A stretch of 64,000 bases of DNA from assembly GCA_937138495.1 (NCBI GenBank), contig CAKZPE010000009.1:94511-158510 (forward strand). The letters run 5' to 3'. Position numbers and translations under genes: made by a program. Shown in pieces: positions 1 through 7,934 of this stretch (within the stretch, counting starts at the first letter, position 1; each line of letters opens with the position of its first letter). Under the pieces are notes generated by a model. That model was not told the origin of the DNA, searched no databases, and was given only the letters and a program-made list of their open reading frames with translations. The stretch comes from an uncultured Oceanospirillaceae bacterium (lineage in GTDB: Bacteria > Pseudomonadota > Gammaproteobacteria > Pseudomonadales > Balneatricaceae).

Positions 1-1
1 T

Positions 2-421
2 TCGCTGGCGGTGTCCACGTTGCTGATTGCCTTCCTGACTGACGGTCAGGGCAGTCACTTCTGGCTGAACCTGGCGGGTGTGGGGGTGGCGGGCCTGATA
101 ACCGGTAGCCTGTTGCGCCATTACCGTCAGCACCCGTTTATGTTTGAAGTAATGTATGTCTGGGATCTGAAACAGGTGTTAAATAAGATTTACCGCAAAC
201 AGAAACAGATTAAAGCAGCGATGGCTGAGGGCAACACGGATGCTATGCAGATCATGAACTTCAGTTATCAGGGCTCTAAACAGCTGTATCTGCTGGACAA
301 TAATACTCTGACGATGGATGAGCTGAATAAATCGATCACTGAGCTGGATGCGCTGGCTGAGGATTACCGGGTGGCTCTGGATACCGAACGGTTTAACCCG
401 GCGATGCTGGACGCATTTTAA
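2..421 (+). CDS. DUF3087-family protein, 3' part
   Basis: This is the C-terminal 139 residues of a protein of unknown function that resembles the DUF3087 family. The reading frame is open to the left edge of the window, so the GTG at 11 is probably internal and the true start lies outside. Residues corresponding to SHFWLNLAGVGVAGLITGSL form a membrane segment, followed by a basic stretch (LRHYRQHP) and a soluble helical domain rich in K, Q and E. DUF3087 proteins typically have N-terminal membrane helices and a cytoplasmic tail, which fits. No catalytic motif is visible and no function can be given. The next gene is convergent, 18 nt away. Confidence 0.6.
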   Translation, partial: SLAVSTLLIAFLTDGQGSHFWLNLAGVGVAGLITGSLLRHYRQHPFMFEVMYVWDLKQVLNKIYRKQKQIKAAMAEGNTDAMQIMNFSYQGSKQLYLLDNNTLTMDELNKSITELDALAEDYRVALDTERFNPAMLDAF

Positions 422-439
422 ACCGGGTTATGTATCGTT

Positions 440-967
440 TCAGGCGCTGTGAGGAATATCTTCAGCGGTATCTTCCGGCGCTGAATTATCTATATTTTCC
501 ATAAAGTCGATCAGCTGTTCCAGCTGTCGTTCATTGAATACCGGCACGCCGTTGCGCATCAGTTCATCGGCGGTCGCACCCGAGCCGGGCACAATCGTGC
601 CGTTAAAGTGGCCATCATAAATTTCCAGATTCCCGCATGAAGGGCTGCGTGATTTCAGCAGGGCGCAGCAACAGCCTTGCTGACGTGCCAGCTTCACTGA
701 ATGCTCGGCGCCGGCCAGGAATTCCGGCGTAACGTCTTCGCCATTATCCGTAACAATGTGCAGGGGGAATTTATTCAGAATTTCTGCAGGCGCTCTTGGG
801 GTGGGCAGTCCACCGGCTATTTCCGGACACACCGGTACCATCCGGCCTTCTTCCTGCCAGCGGTGAATTACCGGGTGGTCCAGCAGGTTATCGCGGCCAT
901 CGTATCTGACCTTATTGCCAAGCAGGCAGGCGCTGATGAGGATCTTATTGTTTTGTTCTTGCGTCAT
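440..967 (-). CDS. DUF523 (YbbK-like) protein
   Basis: A 175-residue protein of the DUF523 family. The family hallmarks are all visible: the N-terminal ISACLLG and VRYDG motifs, VCPEIAGGLPTPR near residue 50, a Cys cluster QQGCCCALLKSRSPSCG near residues 95-112, and the GSGATADELM segment. The conserved cysteines suggest a metal or Fe-S site, but the family has no established biochemical role. The ATG at 967 is used. The last 20 residues (acidic, PEDTAEDI) look like a non-conserved tail. It stands alone, convergent with the DUF3087 gene and divergent from the acyl-CoA dehydrogenase unit. Confidence 0.85.
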   Translation of the reverse strand: MTQEQNNKILISACLLGNKVRYDGRDNLLDHPVIHRWQEEGRMVPVCPEIAGGLPTPRAPAEILNKFPLHIVTDNGEDVTPEFLAGAEHSVKLARQQGCCCALLKSRSPSCGNLEIYDGHFNGTIVPGSGATADELMRNGVPVFNERQLEQLIDFMENIDNSAPEDTAEDIPHSA

Positions 968-1340
968 GGGTGTCCCATTGTCTGAATGCCTGTGGCTGTA
1001 ACTGGGTGTTTGCAGTCAGGCGGTGTAAAAGTCCGTTTACTACAGCGCGGCTATTCTAGGGGAATTCATGAGCAAGTGACAGTTGTCAGCATCGTCTGTC
1101 AGAAAAATTTCATCTCAAAATATATGTTTTCAGGTCCGCGGGTAAAACTGCCTGCGGGGATACGGTGTCAGCTGGCCGGAATACGTTTCAATATCAGCTT
1201 ATTAGACTAAGTGTTAATGCGCTGAGTTTTGCCGGGACTTTACCTTTATGGTTTTATTAGGGTATATAATTAGGGGTATACCCTTATATTGGTATTTTTT
1301 AAAAGTATTTTGACCCACCGGTGAAAGACAGGATTGTGTG
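968..1340. other. Intergenic region between divergent genes
   Basis: 373 nt with no convincing gene. A short plus-strand frame at 986-1210 has no ribosome-binding site or recognisable product. The right part is very AT-rich and contains the regulatory motif listed at 1270-1292; otherwise nothing distinct is seen. Confidence 0.5.
1270..1292 (+). promoter_or_regulatory. Palindromic operator-like element upstream of acyl-CoA dehydrogenase
   Basis: A 10-nt perfect palindrome GGGTATACCC (1274-1283) sits in an AT-rich stretch and overlaps TACCCTTATATTGG (1279-1292). A near copy, TACCCTTAATATCGG, occurs at 7868-7882 upstream of the second acyl-CoA ligase. Both lie 62-67 nt before their start codons. 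Binding by the FixJ-like regulator encoded between them is an inference. Confidence 0.4.
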
Positions 1341-2510
1341 ATGGATTTAAGCCTTACAGAAGAACAGCAAATGATCCGGGAAACAGCCCGTCGGTTTGCG
1401 GAAGCAGAGCTGGCACCCCATGCCGCTGAACTGGATCAGTGCAAAGACTATGACAGGCTGGCGTCACATTGCCGCAAGCTCGCAGAACTGGGCTTTATGG
1501 GGCTGAATATCGATGCTGAATACGGGGGGAGTGAGGCTGGAACGGTGGCTTTTAGTCTGGCGATTACTGAAGTCGCCCGCAGTTGTGCATCGACTGCGGT
1601 GACCATGTCGGTGACCAATATGGTGGCCGAAGTGATTCAGGCGATGGGGACTGAAACCCAGAAAACGGCGTATTTACCCCGGTTGTGTAGCGGTGAGTTT
1701 ACGGCTGGCAGCTTTTGTCTGACTGAATCCGGTGCCGGTTCTGATCCTGCCAGTATGCGCAGCCGTGCAGAAGCCGTGGCAGGTGGCTGGCGCCTCAGTG
1801 GCACCAAGCAGTGGATTACCAGTGCAGAGCTGGCCGGTGTGTTTGTAGTCTGGGCGGTGACTGATCCGGATGCGCCTAAGGGCCGGGGCATCAGTTGCTT
1901 TCTGATACCGGCAACCTGTGAAGGCATCAGCCTTGCACCGGCGGAAAAGAAAATGGGCCAGCATGGCTCTCCTACTAACGAAGTACATTTTGATAACTGT
2001 TTTGTGCCTGCGGATGCATTGTTAGGTGAGCTTAATGATGGTTTTCGCATCGCGGTCGGTGAACTGGCCGGTGGGCGCATTGGTATCGGATCACTGGCGC
2101 TGGGCGTTGGTTTAGCGGCGATGGAGTACGCTTCAGCCTACATTCTGGAACGGCAACAGTTTGGTAAGCCGCTGGCCGATTTTCAGGGATTACAGTGGAT
2201 GCTGGCAGACTGCATGACTGAGTTGGAGGCGGCCCGGCTACTGCTGATGAATGCTGCCTGGCAAAAGGACAGCGGTCAGAGCTTTGCCAGACAGGCGTCG
2301 ATGGCCAAGCTGTTTAGCAGTGAGAAAGCCAATCATGCCTGTTATACCGCCCTGCAAATGCTCGGCGGGTACGGATATATGCAGGAGTATCCGCTGGAGC
2401 GGCTGAGCCGCGATGTACGTATCACCACTATTTACGAAGGTACCAGTGAGGTCCAGCGCATCATCATTGCCCGGGATCTGCTGAAGGAGGCTGCTGCGCA
2501 GCAAGTCTGA
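1341..2510 (+). CDS. Acyl-CoA dehydrogenase
   Basis: A 389-residue FAD-dependent acyl-CoA dehydrogenase, the usual length for the family, catalysing alpha,beta-desaturation of an acyl-CoA. Seen in order: the N-terminal helical domain (LTEEQQMIRETARRFAE), the flavin-contact segment SFCLTESGAGSD near residue 130, QWITSAELAG, the C-terminal helical domain with ERQQFGKPLADFQ, and QMLGGYGYMQEYPLER followed by TIYEGTSEVQR. The Glu of YEGTSE sits where short/medium-chain enzymes keep the catalytic base. A GTG at 1338 directly precedes the ATG at 1341, and the ATG is preferred. It heads a run of plus-strand genes (ligase, thioesterase, hydrolase), which points to breakdown of a specific carboxylic acid. 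The substrate cannot be read from sequence. Confidence 0.9.
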   Translation: MDLSLTEEQQMIRETARRFAEAELAPHAAELDQCKDYDRLASHCRKLAELGFMGLNIDAEYGGSEAGTVAFSLAITEVARSCASTAVTMSVTNMVAEVIQAMGTETQKTAYLPRLCSGEFTAGSFCLTESGAGSDPASMRSRAEAVAGGWRLSGTKQWITSAELAGVFVVWAVTDPDAPKGRGISCFLIPATCEGISLAPAEKKMGQHGSPTNEVHFDNCFVPADALLGELNDGFRIAVGELAGGRIGIGSLALGVGLAAMEYASAYILERQQFGKPLADFQGLQWMLADCMTELEAARLLLMNAAWQKDSGQSFARQASMAKLFSSEKANHACYTALQMLGGYGYMQEYPLERLSRDVRITTIYEGTSEVQRIIIARDLLKEAAAQQV

Positions 2511-2641
2511 TTTTTTCTGAACACCTGCCGTGCCGGCGGGTGAGTTCTTACACCGGTTTAATCCGTATCCGATATGTCGTGAGCACAGGGATGTAACCCG
2601 GAATGTGCCCGCAGAAATAATAAATATAAGAGGCAGTTTAC

Positions 2642-4294
2642 ATGGAAAATTATGGGACGTTTTACAGCGATTTTACCGCTGAAACAGTAGAGTCACAGCT
2701 GATAGGTAACCTGAAAGATGGCTTTAATGTCTGTCATGAAATCTGTGACCGCTGGGCGGATGAAGACCGTATAGCGCTCTACTACGAAGGGGTTAACCGG
2801 CCGGCTTCACAGCACAGCTTTGCAGAGTTGCAGTCAGCGGCGGCTCAGTTTGCTAACTTCCTGACTGCACAGGGGATTGGCCGGGGAGACCGGGTCGCCT
2901 GTATGTTGCCCCGCACGCCGGAATTACTGGTGGTCGTGCTGGGGGCTTTGCGGGCCGGTGCGGTTTATCAGCCGCTGTTTACCGCGTTTGGCAGCGGGGC
3001 AATTGAATACCGTCTGACCCGTGCTGAAACTAAACTGGTGGTCACAGACGGAGATAACCGGCACAAGTTTGACGGGGTCAATGGCTGTCCGCCGGTATTG
3101 CTGGTAAACCGTGATAATGCTGCGGCAGAGCATCAGCAGGATATGGATTTTCAGCAACAGCTGGACTTGCAGAGCGATGTGTTTTCTCCGGTCGTCATTG
3201 GTGCGGATGAACCGTTTTTACAAATGTTTACGTCCGGCACCGTGGGGAAGGCCAAGGGGGTGGCTGTGCCAGCCAGGGCGCTGCTTTCGTTCCGGGTATA
3301 TATGCGTTATGCCATAGGCCTGCGGGCGGAGGACAAGTACTGGAATGTGGCTGATCCGGGCTGGGCGTATGGGTTGTATTATGCGGTCGTCGGGCCGTTG
3401 TTGCTGGGTAACGCAACACATTTTAATGAGCACGGTTTTACGCCGGAAAGTACTTATGCCATGTTGCGTAAATACAGCATTACTAATCTGGCGGCGGCGC
3501 CGACGGCTTACCGTATGCTGATGGCCCATGATGATGTGCTGGACGGTGAAGAACCGTTTAGCCTGCGGGTAGCAAGCAGTGCCGGTGAACCACTGAATCC
3601 TGAGGTGATTGGCTGGGTTGACCGCCGGCTGGGTTGCCCGGTAATGGATCATTACGGCCAGACCGAAACCGGTATGACCGCCTGTAACCACCATGAACTT
3701 GAACAGTCTGTGGTACGGATTGGCTCGATGGGCTTTTCAATGCCCGGTCACCGGGTGGTGGCACTGAACCCTGACCTGCAGGAAATCAGTGAGGGGGAAG
3801 TAGGCGAGCTGGCCATTGATATGGAAAACTCGCCGTTGTTTTTCTTCCCGGGTTATACCTGGGGTGAAAAGAATCCGTTCCGCGGCAAATATTACCTCAC
3901 CGGGGATGTAGTGGTCAGTCACGGGGATGACAGTTATTCCTTTAATGGCCGGGATGATGACATTATTACCACTGCCGGCTATCGGGTCGGCCCTGCGGAT
4001 GTGGAAAGCACGTTGCTGGAACATGAGGCAGTGGCGGAGAGTGGAGTGGTTGGTAAGCCTGACACCGAGCGGGGGGCCATTCTTAAAGCGTATGTGGTTA
4101 TCAAGGCGGGCTTTGAGCCGGATGAAAGCTTGATTGCGCAGCTTAAAACACTGGTGCGGGAGCGTTTATCGACCCATGCCTTTCCCCGGGAAATCGAATT
4201 TGTCACAGATTTACCCAAAACACCGAGCGGTAAAATTCAGCGCTTTATTTTGCGTAACCGGGCGAAAGAAGAAGCAGATGCCCTGACGGTTTGA
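2642..4294 (+). CDS. AMP-forming acyl-CoA synthetase-like ligase
   Basis: A 550-residue member of the ANL superfamily that activates a carboxylate to an acyl-adenylate and then an acyl-CoA. The phosphate-binding loop is TSGTVGKAKG near residue 198. DHYGQTETG near residue 338 is the A5 motif, YLTGDVV near 420 is A7, GRDDDIITTAGYRVGP near 434 is the hinge region, and PKTPSGKIQR near 526 carries the catalytic Lys (A10). The general layout resembles acetyl- and medium-chain acyl-CoA synthetases more than the FadD branch. The start is the ATG at 2642 after an AAGAGGCAG ribosome-binding site. It lies 131 nt after the dehydrogenase and 46 nt before the thioesterase, so it is probably cotranscribed with both. 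Confidence 0.85.
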   Translation: MENYGTFYSDFTAETVESQLIGNLKDGFNVCHEICDRWADEDRIALYYEGVNRPASQHSFAELQSAAAQFANFLTAQGIGRGDRVACMLPRTPELLVVVLGALRAGAVYQPLFTAFGSGAIEYRLTRAETKLVVTDGDNRHKFDGVNGCPPVLLVNRDNAAAEHQQDMDFQQQLDLQSDVFSPVVIGADEPFLQMFTSGTVGKAKGVAVPARALLSFRVYMRYAIGLRAEDKYWNVADPGWAYGLYYAVVGPLLLGNATHFNEHGFTPESTYAMLRKYSITNLAAAPTAYRMLMAHDDVLDGEEPFSLRVASSAGEPLNPEVIGWVDRRLGCPVMDHYGQTETGMTACNHHELEQSVVRIGSMGFSMPGHRVVALNPDLQEISEGEVGELAIDMENSPLFFFPGYTWGEKNPFRGKYYLTGDVVVSHGDDSYSFNGRDDDIITTAGYRVGPADVESTLLEHEAVAESGVVGKPDTERGAILKAYVVIKAGFEPDESLIAQLKTLVRERLSTHAFPREIEFVTDLPKTPSGKIQRFILRNRAKEEADALTV

Positions 4295-4340
4295 GTCGGG
4301 GCTGAACCTGTATGAATGAATTCTGTGTAAGGAGCAGTCT

Positions 4341-4763
4341 ATGCAGCCGGTCATGTCGATCGCAGATTTAAATGGGTTTTTGGCGGAACACTTCCCTCAG
4401 GGGGAGCGCTTTGGCGTACTGACGGGCCTGGGGGATAACTGGGCGGAGATGACCCTGAAGGTGGGCGATGAACATTTGCGCCCGGGGGGCACGGTGTCCG
4501 GGCCGGTGATGATGGCGCTGGCAGATGTGACGATGTATGCGGCACTGCTGGGGCAGATCGGTACGGTGGCACTGGCGGTCACCACCAATCTGAATATTAA
4601 CTTCATGCAAAAGCCTTTACCGGACTGCGATCTGCTGGCCCGCTGTCAGATCATGAAGCTGGGTAAACGGCTGGCGGTGGGCGAGGTATGGATCCGTTCC
4701 GCCGGCTCCGATGATGTGGTTGCTCACAGTACCCTGACGTATTCAATTCCGGAGCGCACATGA
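4341..4763 (+). CDS. PaaI-like hot-dog thioesterase
   Basis: A 140-residue single hot-dog domain protein of the PaaI/YdiI type, expected to hydrolyse an acyl- or aryl-CoA thioester. Visible features are the central segment LRPGGTVSGPVMMALADVTMYAALL, which matches the hot-dog helix region, and the strand pattern AVTTNLNINFMQKP. The ATG at 4341 follows the ribosome-binding site AAGGAG. Its stop overlaps the start of the next gene by 4 nt (ATGA), so the two are translationally coupled. Within the cluster it may release CoA from a dead-end or end-product thioester. Substrate unknown. Confidence 0.8.
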   Translation: MQPVMSIADLNGFLAEHFPQGERFGVLTGLGDNWAEMTLKVGDEHLRPGGTVSGPVMMALADVTMYAALLGQIGTVALAVTTNLNINFMQKPLPDCDLLARCQIMKLGKRLAVGEVWIRSAGSDDVVAHSTLTYSIPERT

Positions 4764-5650
4764 GTGAGTATCTGACCGCTGACCGGCGAAGCCACTATTA
4801 TTCTCCGGCGCTTAACTGGCAGGAAGGGTATCTGGTGCCGGAAGACGGCGTTGAGATTCATTATATCTATGGTCAGCACAGTGGCGCTTGCCGCGCAGAT
4901 CGCCCGGTACTGGTGCTGTTGCACGAAGCTCTGGGACATCTGGATATGTGGAAAGACTTTCCGTCCCGGCTGGCACTGGCGACCGGACTGGATGTATTTG
5001 CGTTTGAACGTCAGGGTTACGGCGGCTCGGGCAAGCCTGATGAGATCCGCCCGGATGACTATCTGCAGCGTGAAGCGCTGCAGCGGTTAGCACCGGTGCT
5101 GGATGCAGCAGGCTTAGCATCTGTGATACTGGTGGGCCACAGTGATGGCGGGTCAGTGGCGTTGCTGGGGGCTGCAGAATTGCCGTCCAGGGTTGCTGCA
5201 ATCGTCACCATGGCAGCCCATGTACGGGTGGACGGTCTTACCCGGCGGGGCGTGAAAGCCGCCCGCCGTATGTTCCGTGAGACGGATTTACCGGCGCGGC
5301 TGGCCCGTTATCACGGTGAGCAAACTGAACCGCTTTTCTGGCTGTGGAATGATACCTGGCTGCGGGATTCGTTTCAGGGACTGGATCTGAGTCCCTGGCT
5401 GGATCAGATACAGTGCCCTGCGCTGATTATGCAGGGCGTGGATGATCAGTACGGTGAGGTGGCGCAGGTGGATGAAATCTGTGCCGGAATTAATCGCCGT
5501 TGTGAGGGGGAAGGGTTGCAGGCGGAGGCAATGATGCTCGCCAACTGCCGTCATATTCCCCATCTGGAAGCCACCGATGCCTGTGTGGCAGCCATCAGTG
5601 ATTTTATAAAACAGCGGGTCAGCTCAGGCCAAGTTGCTCAGCTTGCTTAA
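4760..5650 (+). CDS. Alpha/beta hydrolase
   Basis: A 296-residue alpha/beta-hydrolase-fold protein. The oxyanion region is VLVLLHEALGHLDMW near residue 50. The nucleophile elbow GHSDGG near residue 128 supplies the catalytic Ser, MQGVDDQYG the likely acid, and CRHIPHLE near residue 265 the His. In many members HG replaces the HE seen here. It overlaps the thioesterase by 4 nt and ends the plus-strand catabolic run. Its last 32 nt overlap the 3' end of the convergent response-regulator gene. It could hydrolyse an ester or lactone intermediate or precursor, but the exact reaction is not recognisable. Confidence 0.8.
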   Translation: MSEYLTADRRSHYYSPALNWQEGYLVPEDGVEIHYIYGQHSGACRADRPVLVLLHEALGHLDMWKDFPSRLALATGLDVFAFERQGYGGSGKPDEIRPDDYLQREALQRLAPVLDAAGLASVILVGHSDGGSVALLGAAELPSRVAAIVTMAAHVRVDGLTRRGVKAARRMFRETDLPARLARYHGEQTEPLFWLWNDTWLRDSFQGLDLSPWLDQIQCPALIMQGVDDQYGEVAQVDEICAGINRRCEGEGLQAEAMMLANCRHIPHLEATDACVAAISDFIKQRVSSGQVAQLA

Positions 5651-6230
5651 CCAGTTCCGGCAGGCTGCCGGCGCGCATTTTACTCATAACCCGGGAACGG
5701 TGAACTTCAACTGTTTTCGGGCTGATACCCAATTCTTCAGCTATTTCACGGTTGGCCCGTCCCGCGACAACCAGGTTCATAACCTGCTTTTCCCGGCGGC
5801 TCAGGCTGTCGTGTAACTCCTGAATCTGCAGCTGTTGTTGCTGGCTTTCGAACAGGCTGGCGCTGTGTGCCAGCGCATTTTCAACTAAAGGTAACAGCAC
5901 TTCATCGTCAAAGGGCTTTTCCAGAAAATCCAGAGCGCCGTTTTTCATGGCGGTAACTGCCATGGGAATATCGCCGTGGCCGCTCAGAACAATAATTGGC
6001 AGGCGGATATCCCGTTCCTGCATAATCTGCTGCAGGGCCAGGCCATTGATTTCCGGCATCCGCACGTCCAGTAACATGCAGCCTGCTTCGCCTTTGTAGG
6101 TACTCAGGAAGTCTCTGGCGGAGGCAAAGCTGCTCACATTCAGGTCGGCGCTTTCCAGCAGCCATTGCATGGAGTCACGGAAGTCGTCGTCATCGTCCAC
6201 TATGAATACGTTGCCAGGATGTTTCTGCAT
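5619..6230 (-). CDS. FixJ-like LuxR-family response regulator
   Basis: A 203-residue two-domain response regulator. The receiver domain (residues about 5-120) has the acidic pocket VDDDDDF, the phospho-acceptor Asp in LLDVRMPE at residue 55, the switch residue in VLSGHGD and the Lys in LEKPFDD. The C-terminal LuxR-type helix-turn-helix (about 140-200) reads LSRREKQVMNLVVAG...NREIAEELGISPKTVEVHRSRVMSKM. This is the FixJ/TodT/NodW type that partners PAS-containing kinases. It lies 11 nt downstream of the kinase gene on the same strand, so it forms an operon with it. Its 3' end overlaps the convergent hydrolase gene. Genes on both sides of the pair are the likely targets, inferred from position and shared upstream motifs. 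Confidence 0.9.
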   Translation of the reverse strand: MQKHPGNVFIVDDDDDFRDSMQWLLESADLNVSSFASARDFLSTYKGEAGCMLLDVRMPEINGLALQQIMQERDIRLPIIVLSGHGDIPMAVTAMKNGALDFLEKPFDDEVLLPLVENALAHSASLFESQQQQLQIQELHDSLSRREKQVMNLVVAGRANREIAEELGISPKTVEVHRSRVMSKMRAGSLPELVKQAEQLGLS

Positions 6231-6241
6231 GCTGTTCGCCT

Positions 6242-7753
6242 TCAGGTATTTGCCGGTAATTTAATGTAAAACCGGGTGCCGGTTTTACCGTCACTCTCTG
6301 CCCACAGTTGTCCGCCATGGGTTTCAATTATGGTTCTCGATATGGACAGTCCCATGCCCAGGCCGGTCGCTTTTGAGGTGAAAAATGGCTCAAACAGCTT
6401 GCCCAGTACCTCTTTGGAAATGCCTTTGGCTTCGTCCGATACCGAAATGTAAATGCATTCATTTTGTTTTCGGGTGGCGATAATAACGGGTCGGTGAGTT
6501 TTTTGACAGCCGTTGTAGGCTTCTATGGCGTTACGGAACAGGTTTAACAGGACCTGCTCAATCTGTATTTTATCAGCATGAATCTGCAGTTCATCGTCTT
6601 CCTGCTGAAATTCAAATACCGTGCCGTGATCGATAGCTTCCTGTTTGAGGAACTCGGCGATTTCATGGCAACTGTCGTGCAGAGAAAAAGTCATCCGCTG
6701 ATATTCGGTCTTTTTTACAAAGCTGCGCATGCGTTTTACGATTTCGGCTGCCCGTTTAGCCTGCCGGGTGATCAGTTCCATCGATTTGCCTACTTCGCTG
6801 ATGCTTTTGAAGCGGCCTTCCTCGATACGGCGCATCGAGCCACGGCAGTAATTCAGAATGGCCGCCAGCGGTTGATTGATTTCATGGGCCAGGCCGGATG
6901 CCATTTCACCAACGGATAACAGCCGGGAGATGTGGGCCATTTCCAGCTGATGCCGTTTCATTTCTTCTTCGGCTTTACGGCGCAGGGTGATATCCCGTCC
7001 GATGATGGAGTAGTACTCGACAGACATATCATCATTCAGGTTACGGTGCGCAATGATCTCCCGCACTTCGGCGTTGCGGGGCTGACTGTTGGGCAGTTTC
7101 AGCGGAATACTGCCATACCATGTGCCATGTTCAGCGGCATGGCACAGGGCATCGTGCAGCAGGCTGCTGTAAACCTGTGGCTCAAATAACTGTTCCAGAT
7201 AAAACACCACAGGATTTTCTTTCTCGGTCCCGAAGGTGATGTAGCTGGCTTCGTTCATATAGGTCAGCTGACGGGTATTGTGGTTGCAGAACATGATCAT
7301 ATCAGACGAGGCTTCAACCACCCGGGCCAGTCGCCGGGTCGCCTGCTGAGCGAGGGTTTGCTCGGTAACATCCCGGGAAACACAGATGATCTCCACCGGT
7401 TTGCCGTCATCATCCCGCAGGGTCCGGCTGGTGGTTTCCAGCCAGATGTAATGCCCCTTTTTATGTTTGTAGCGATAGACGTTGGTATACATACCGCTGC
7501 GGTAGCGGACTGAGGCGGAACGTTTGATCAGGTTGTCGGCATCTTCCGGGTGAAACAGGTCGTAACCCCGGGTGCCGATCATTTCATCAACGGTATAACC
7601 GAGCATTCGCTCCACCGCCGGGCTGACATCCAGAAAGGTCCAGTCCTGGCTGGGGGAGTGGCGGGAGATCATGTCGGTGGATTGTTCCACCAGAAAACGG
7701 AATCGCTCTGCTTCGTCGCTGTCATCCCGGTGTCTGAGTGTATCGTCGGTCAT
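6242..7753 (-). CDS. PAS-domain sensor histidine kinase (FixL/TodS-like)
   Basis: A 503-residue cytoplasmic sensor kinase with two tandem PAS/PAC units (about residues 15-130 and 140-265), no membrane segment, and a HisKA domain with the phospho-accepting His in HEINQPLAAILNYCRGS near residue 290. The ATPase domain follows: N box NLFRNAIEAY, G1 region DEAKGISKEVLGKLFEPFF, and the Gly-rich TGLGMGLSISR. The first PAS includes the motif HSPSQDWTFLDVSPAVERMLGY. No haem-ligand signature was identified, so an oxygen sensor cannot be claimed. A ligand of the acid pathway or redox state are alternatives. It starts at the ATG at 7753, divergent from the second acyl-CoA ligase, and precedes the response regulator. 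Confidence 0.9.
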   Translation of the reverse strand: MTDDTLRHRDDSDEAERFRFLVEQSTDMISRHSPSQDWTFLDVSPAVERMLGYTVDEMIGTRGYDLFHPEDADNLIKRSASVRYRSGMYTNVYRYKHKKGHYIWLETTSRTLRDDDGKPVEIICVSRDVTEQTLAQQATRRLARVVEASSDMIMFCNHNTRQLTYMNEASYITFGTEKENPVVFYLEQLFEPQVYSSLLHDALCHAAEHGTWYGSIPLKLPNSQPRNAEVREIIAHRNLNDDMSVEYYSIIGRDITLRRKAEEEMKRHQLEMAHISRLLSVGEMASGLAHEINQPLAAILNYCRGSMRRIEEGRFKSISEVGKSMELITRQAKRAAEIVKRMRSFVKKTEYQRMTFSLHDSCHEIAEFLKQEAIDHGTVFEFQQEDDELQIHADKIQIEQVLLNLFRNAIEAYNGCQKTHRPVIIATRKQNECIYISVSDEAKGISKEVLGKLFEPFFTSKATGLGMGLSISRTIIETHGGQLWAESDGKTGTRFYIKLPANT

Positions 7754-7867
7754 AAGGTCTGTGTCTGAATGCGTATATTCTGATCCTAGGATAAACCCTG
7801 ATAAAAAATCAATTACTAATACAGGTTGGCAGTGTATGACTTTAGGATAGTATCCCGTATAAGTGAT

Positions 7868-7882
7868 TACCCTTAATATCGG
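7868..7882 (+). promoter_or_regulatory. TACCCTTA element upstream of second acyl-CoA ligase
   Basis: TACCCTTAATATCGG, 53 nt before the ATG at 7935 by its right edge, resembles the element at 1279-1292 upstream of the acyl-CoA dehydrogenase. A second TATATACCC lies at 7884-7892. The position, between the sensor-kinase gene and the ligase, makes it a candidate binding site for the neighbouring response regulator; this is inferred. Confidence 0.4.
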
Positions 7883-7934
7883 CTATATACCCAAGCAAGT
7901 GTTACGTACCTGTGTGTTGAGAAAGGAGATCATT

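Noticed and set aside
986..1210. 74-codon open frame upstream of the acyl-CoA dehydrogenase
   Set aside because: Starts without a ribosome-binding site just beyond the DUF523 start and has an unstructured, basic translation.
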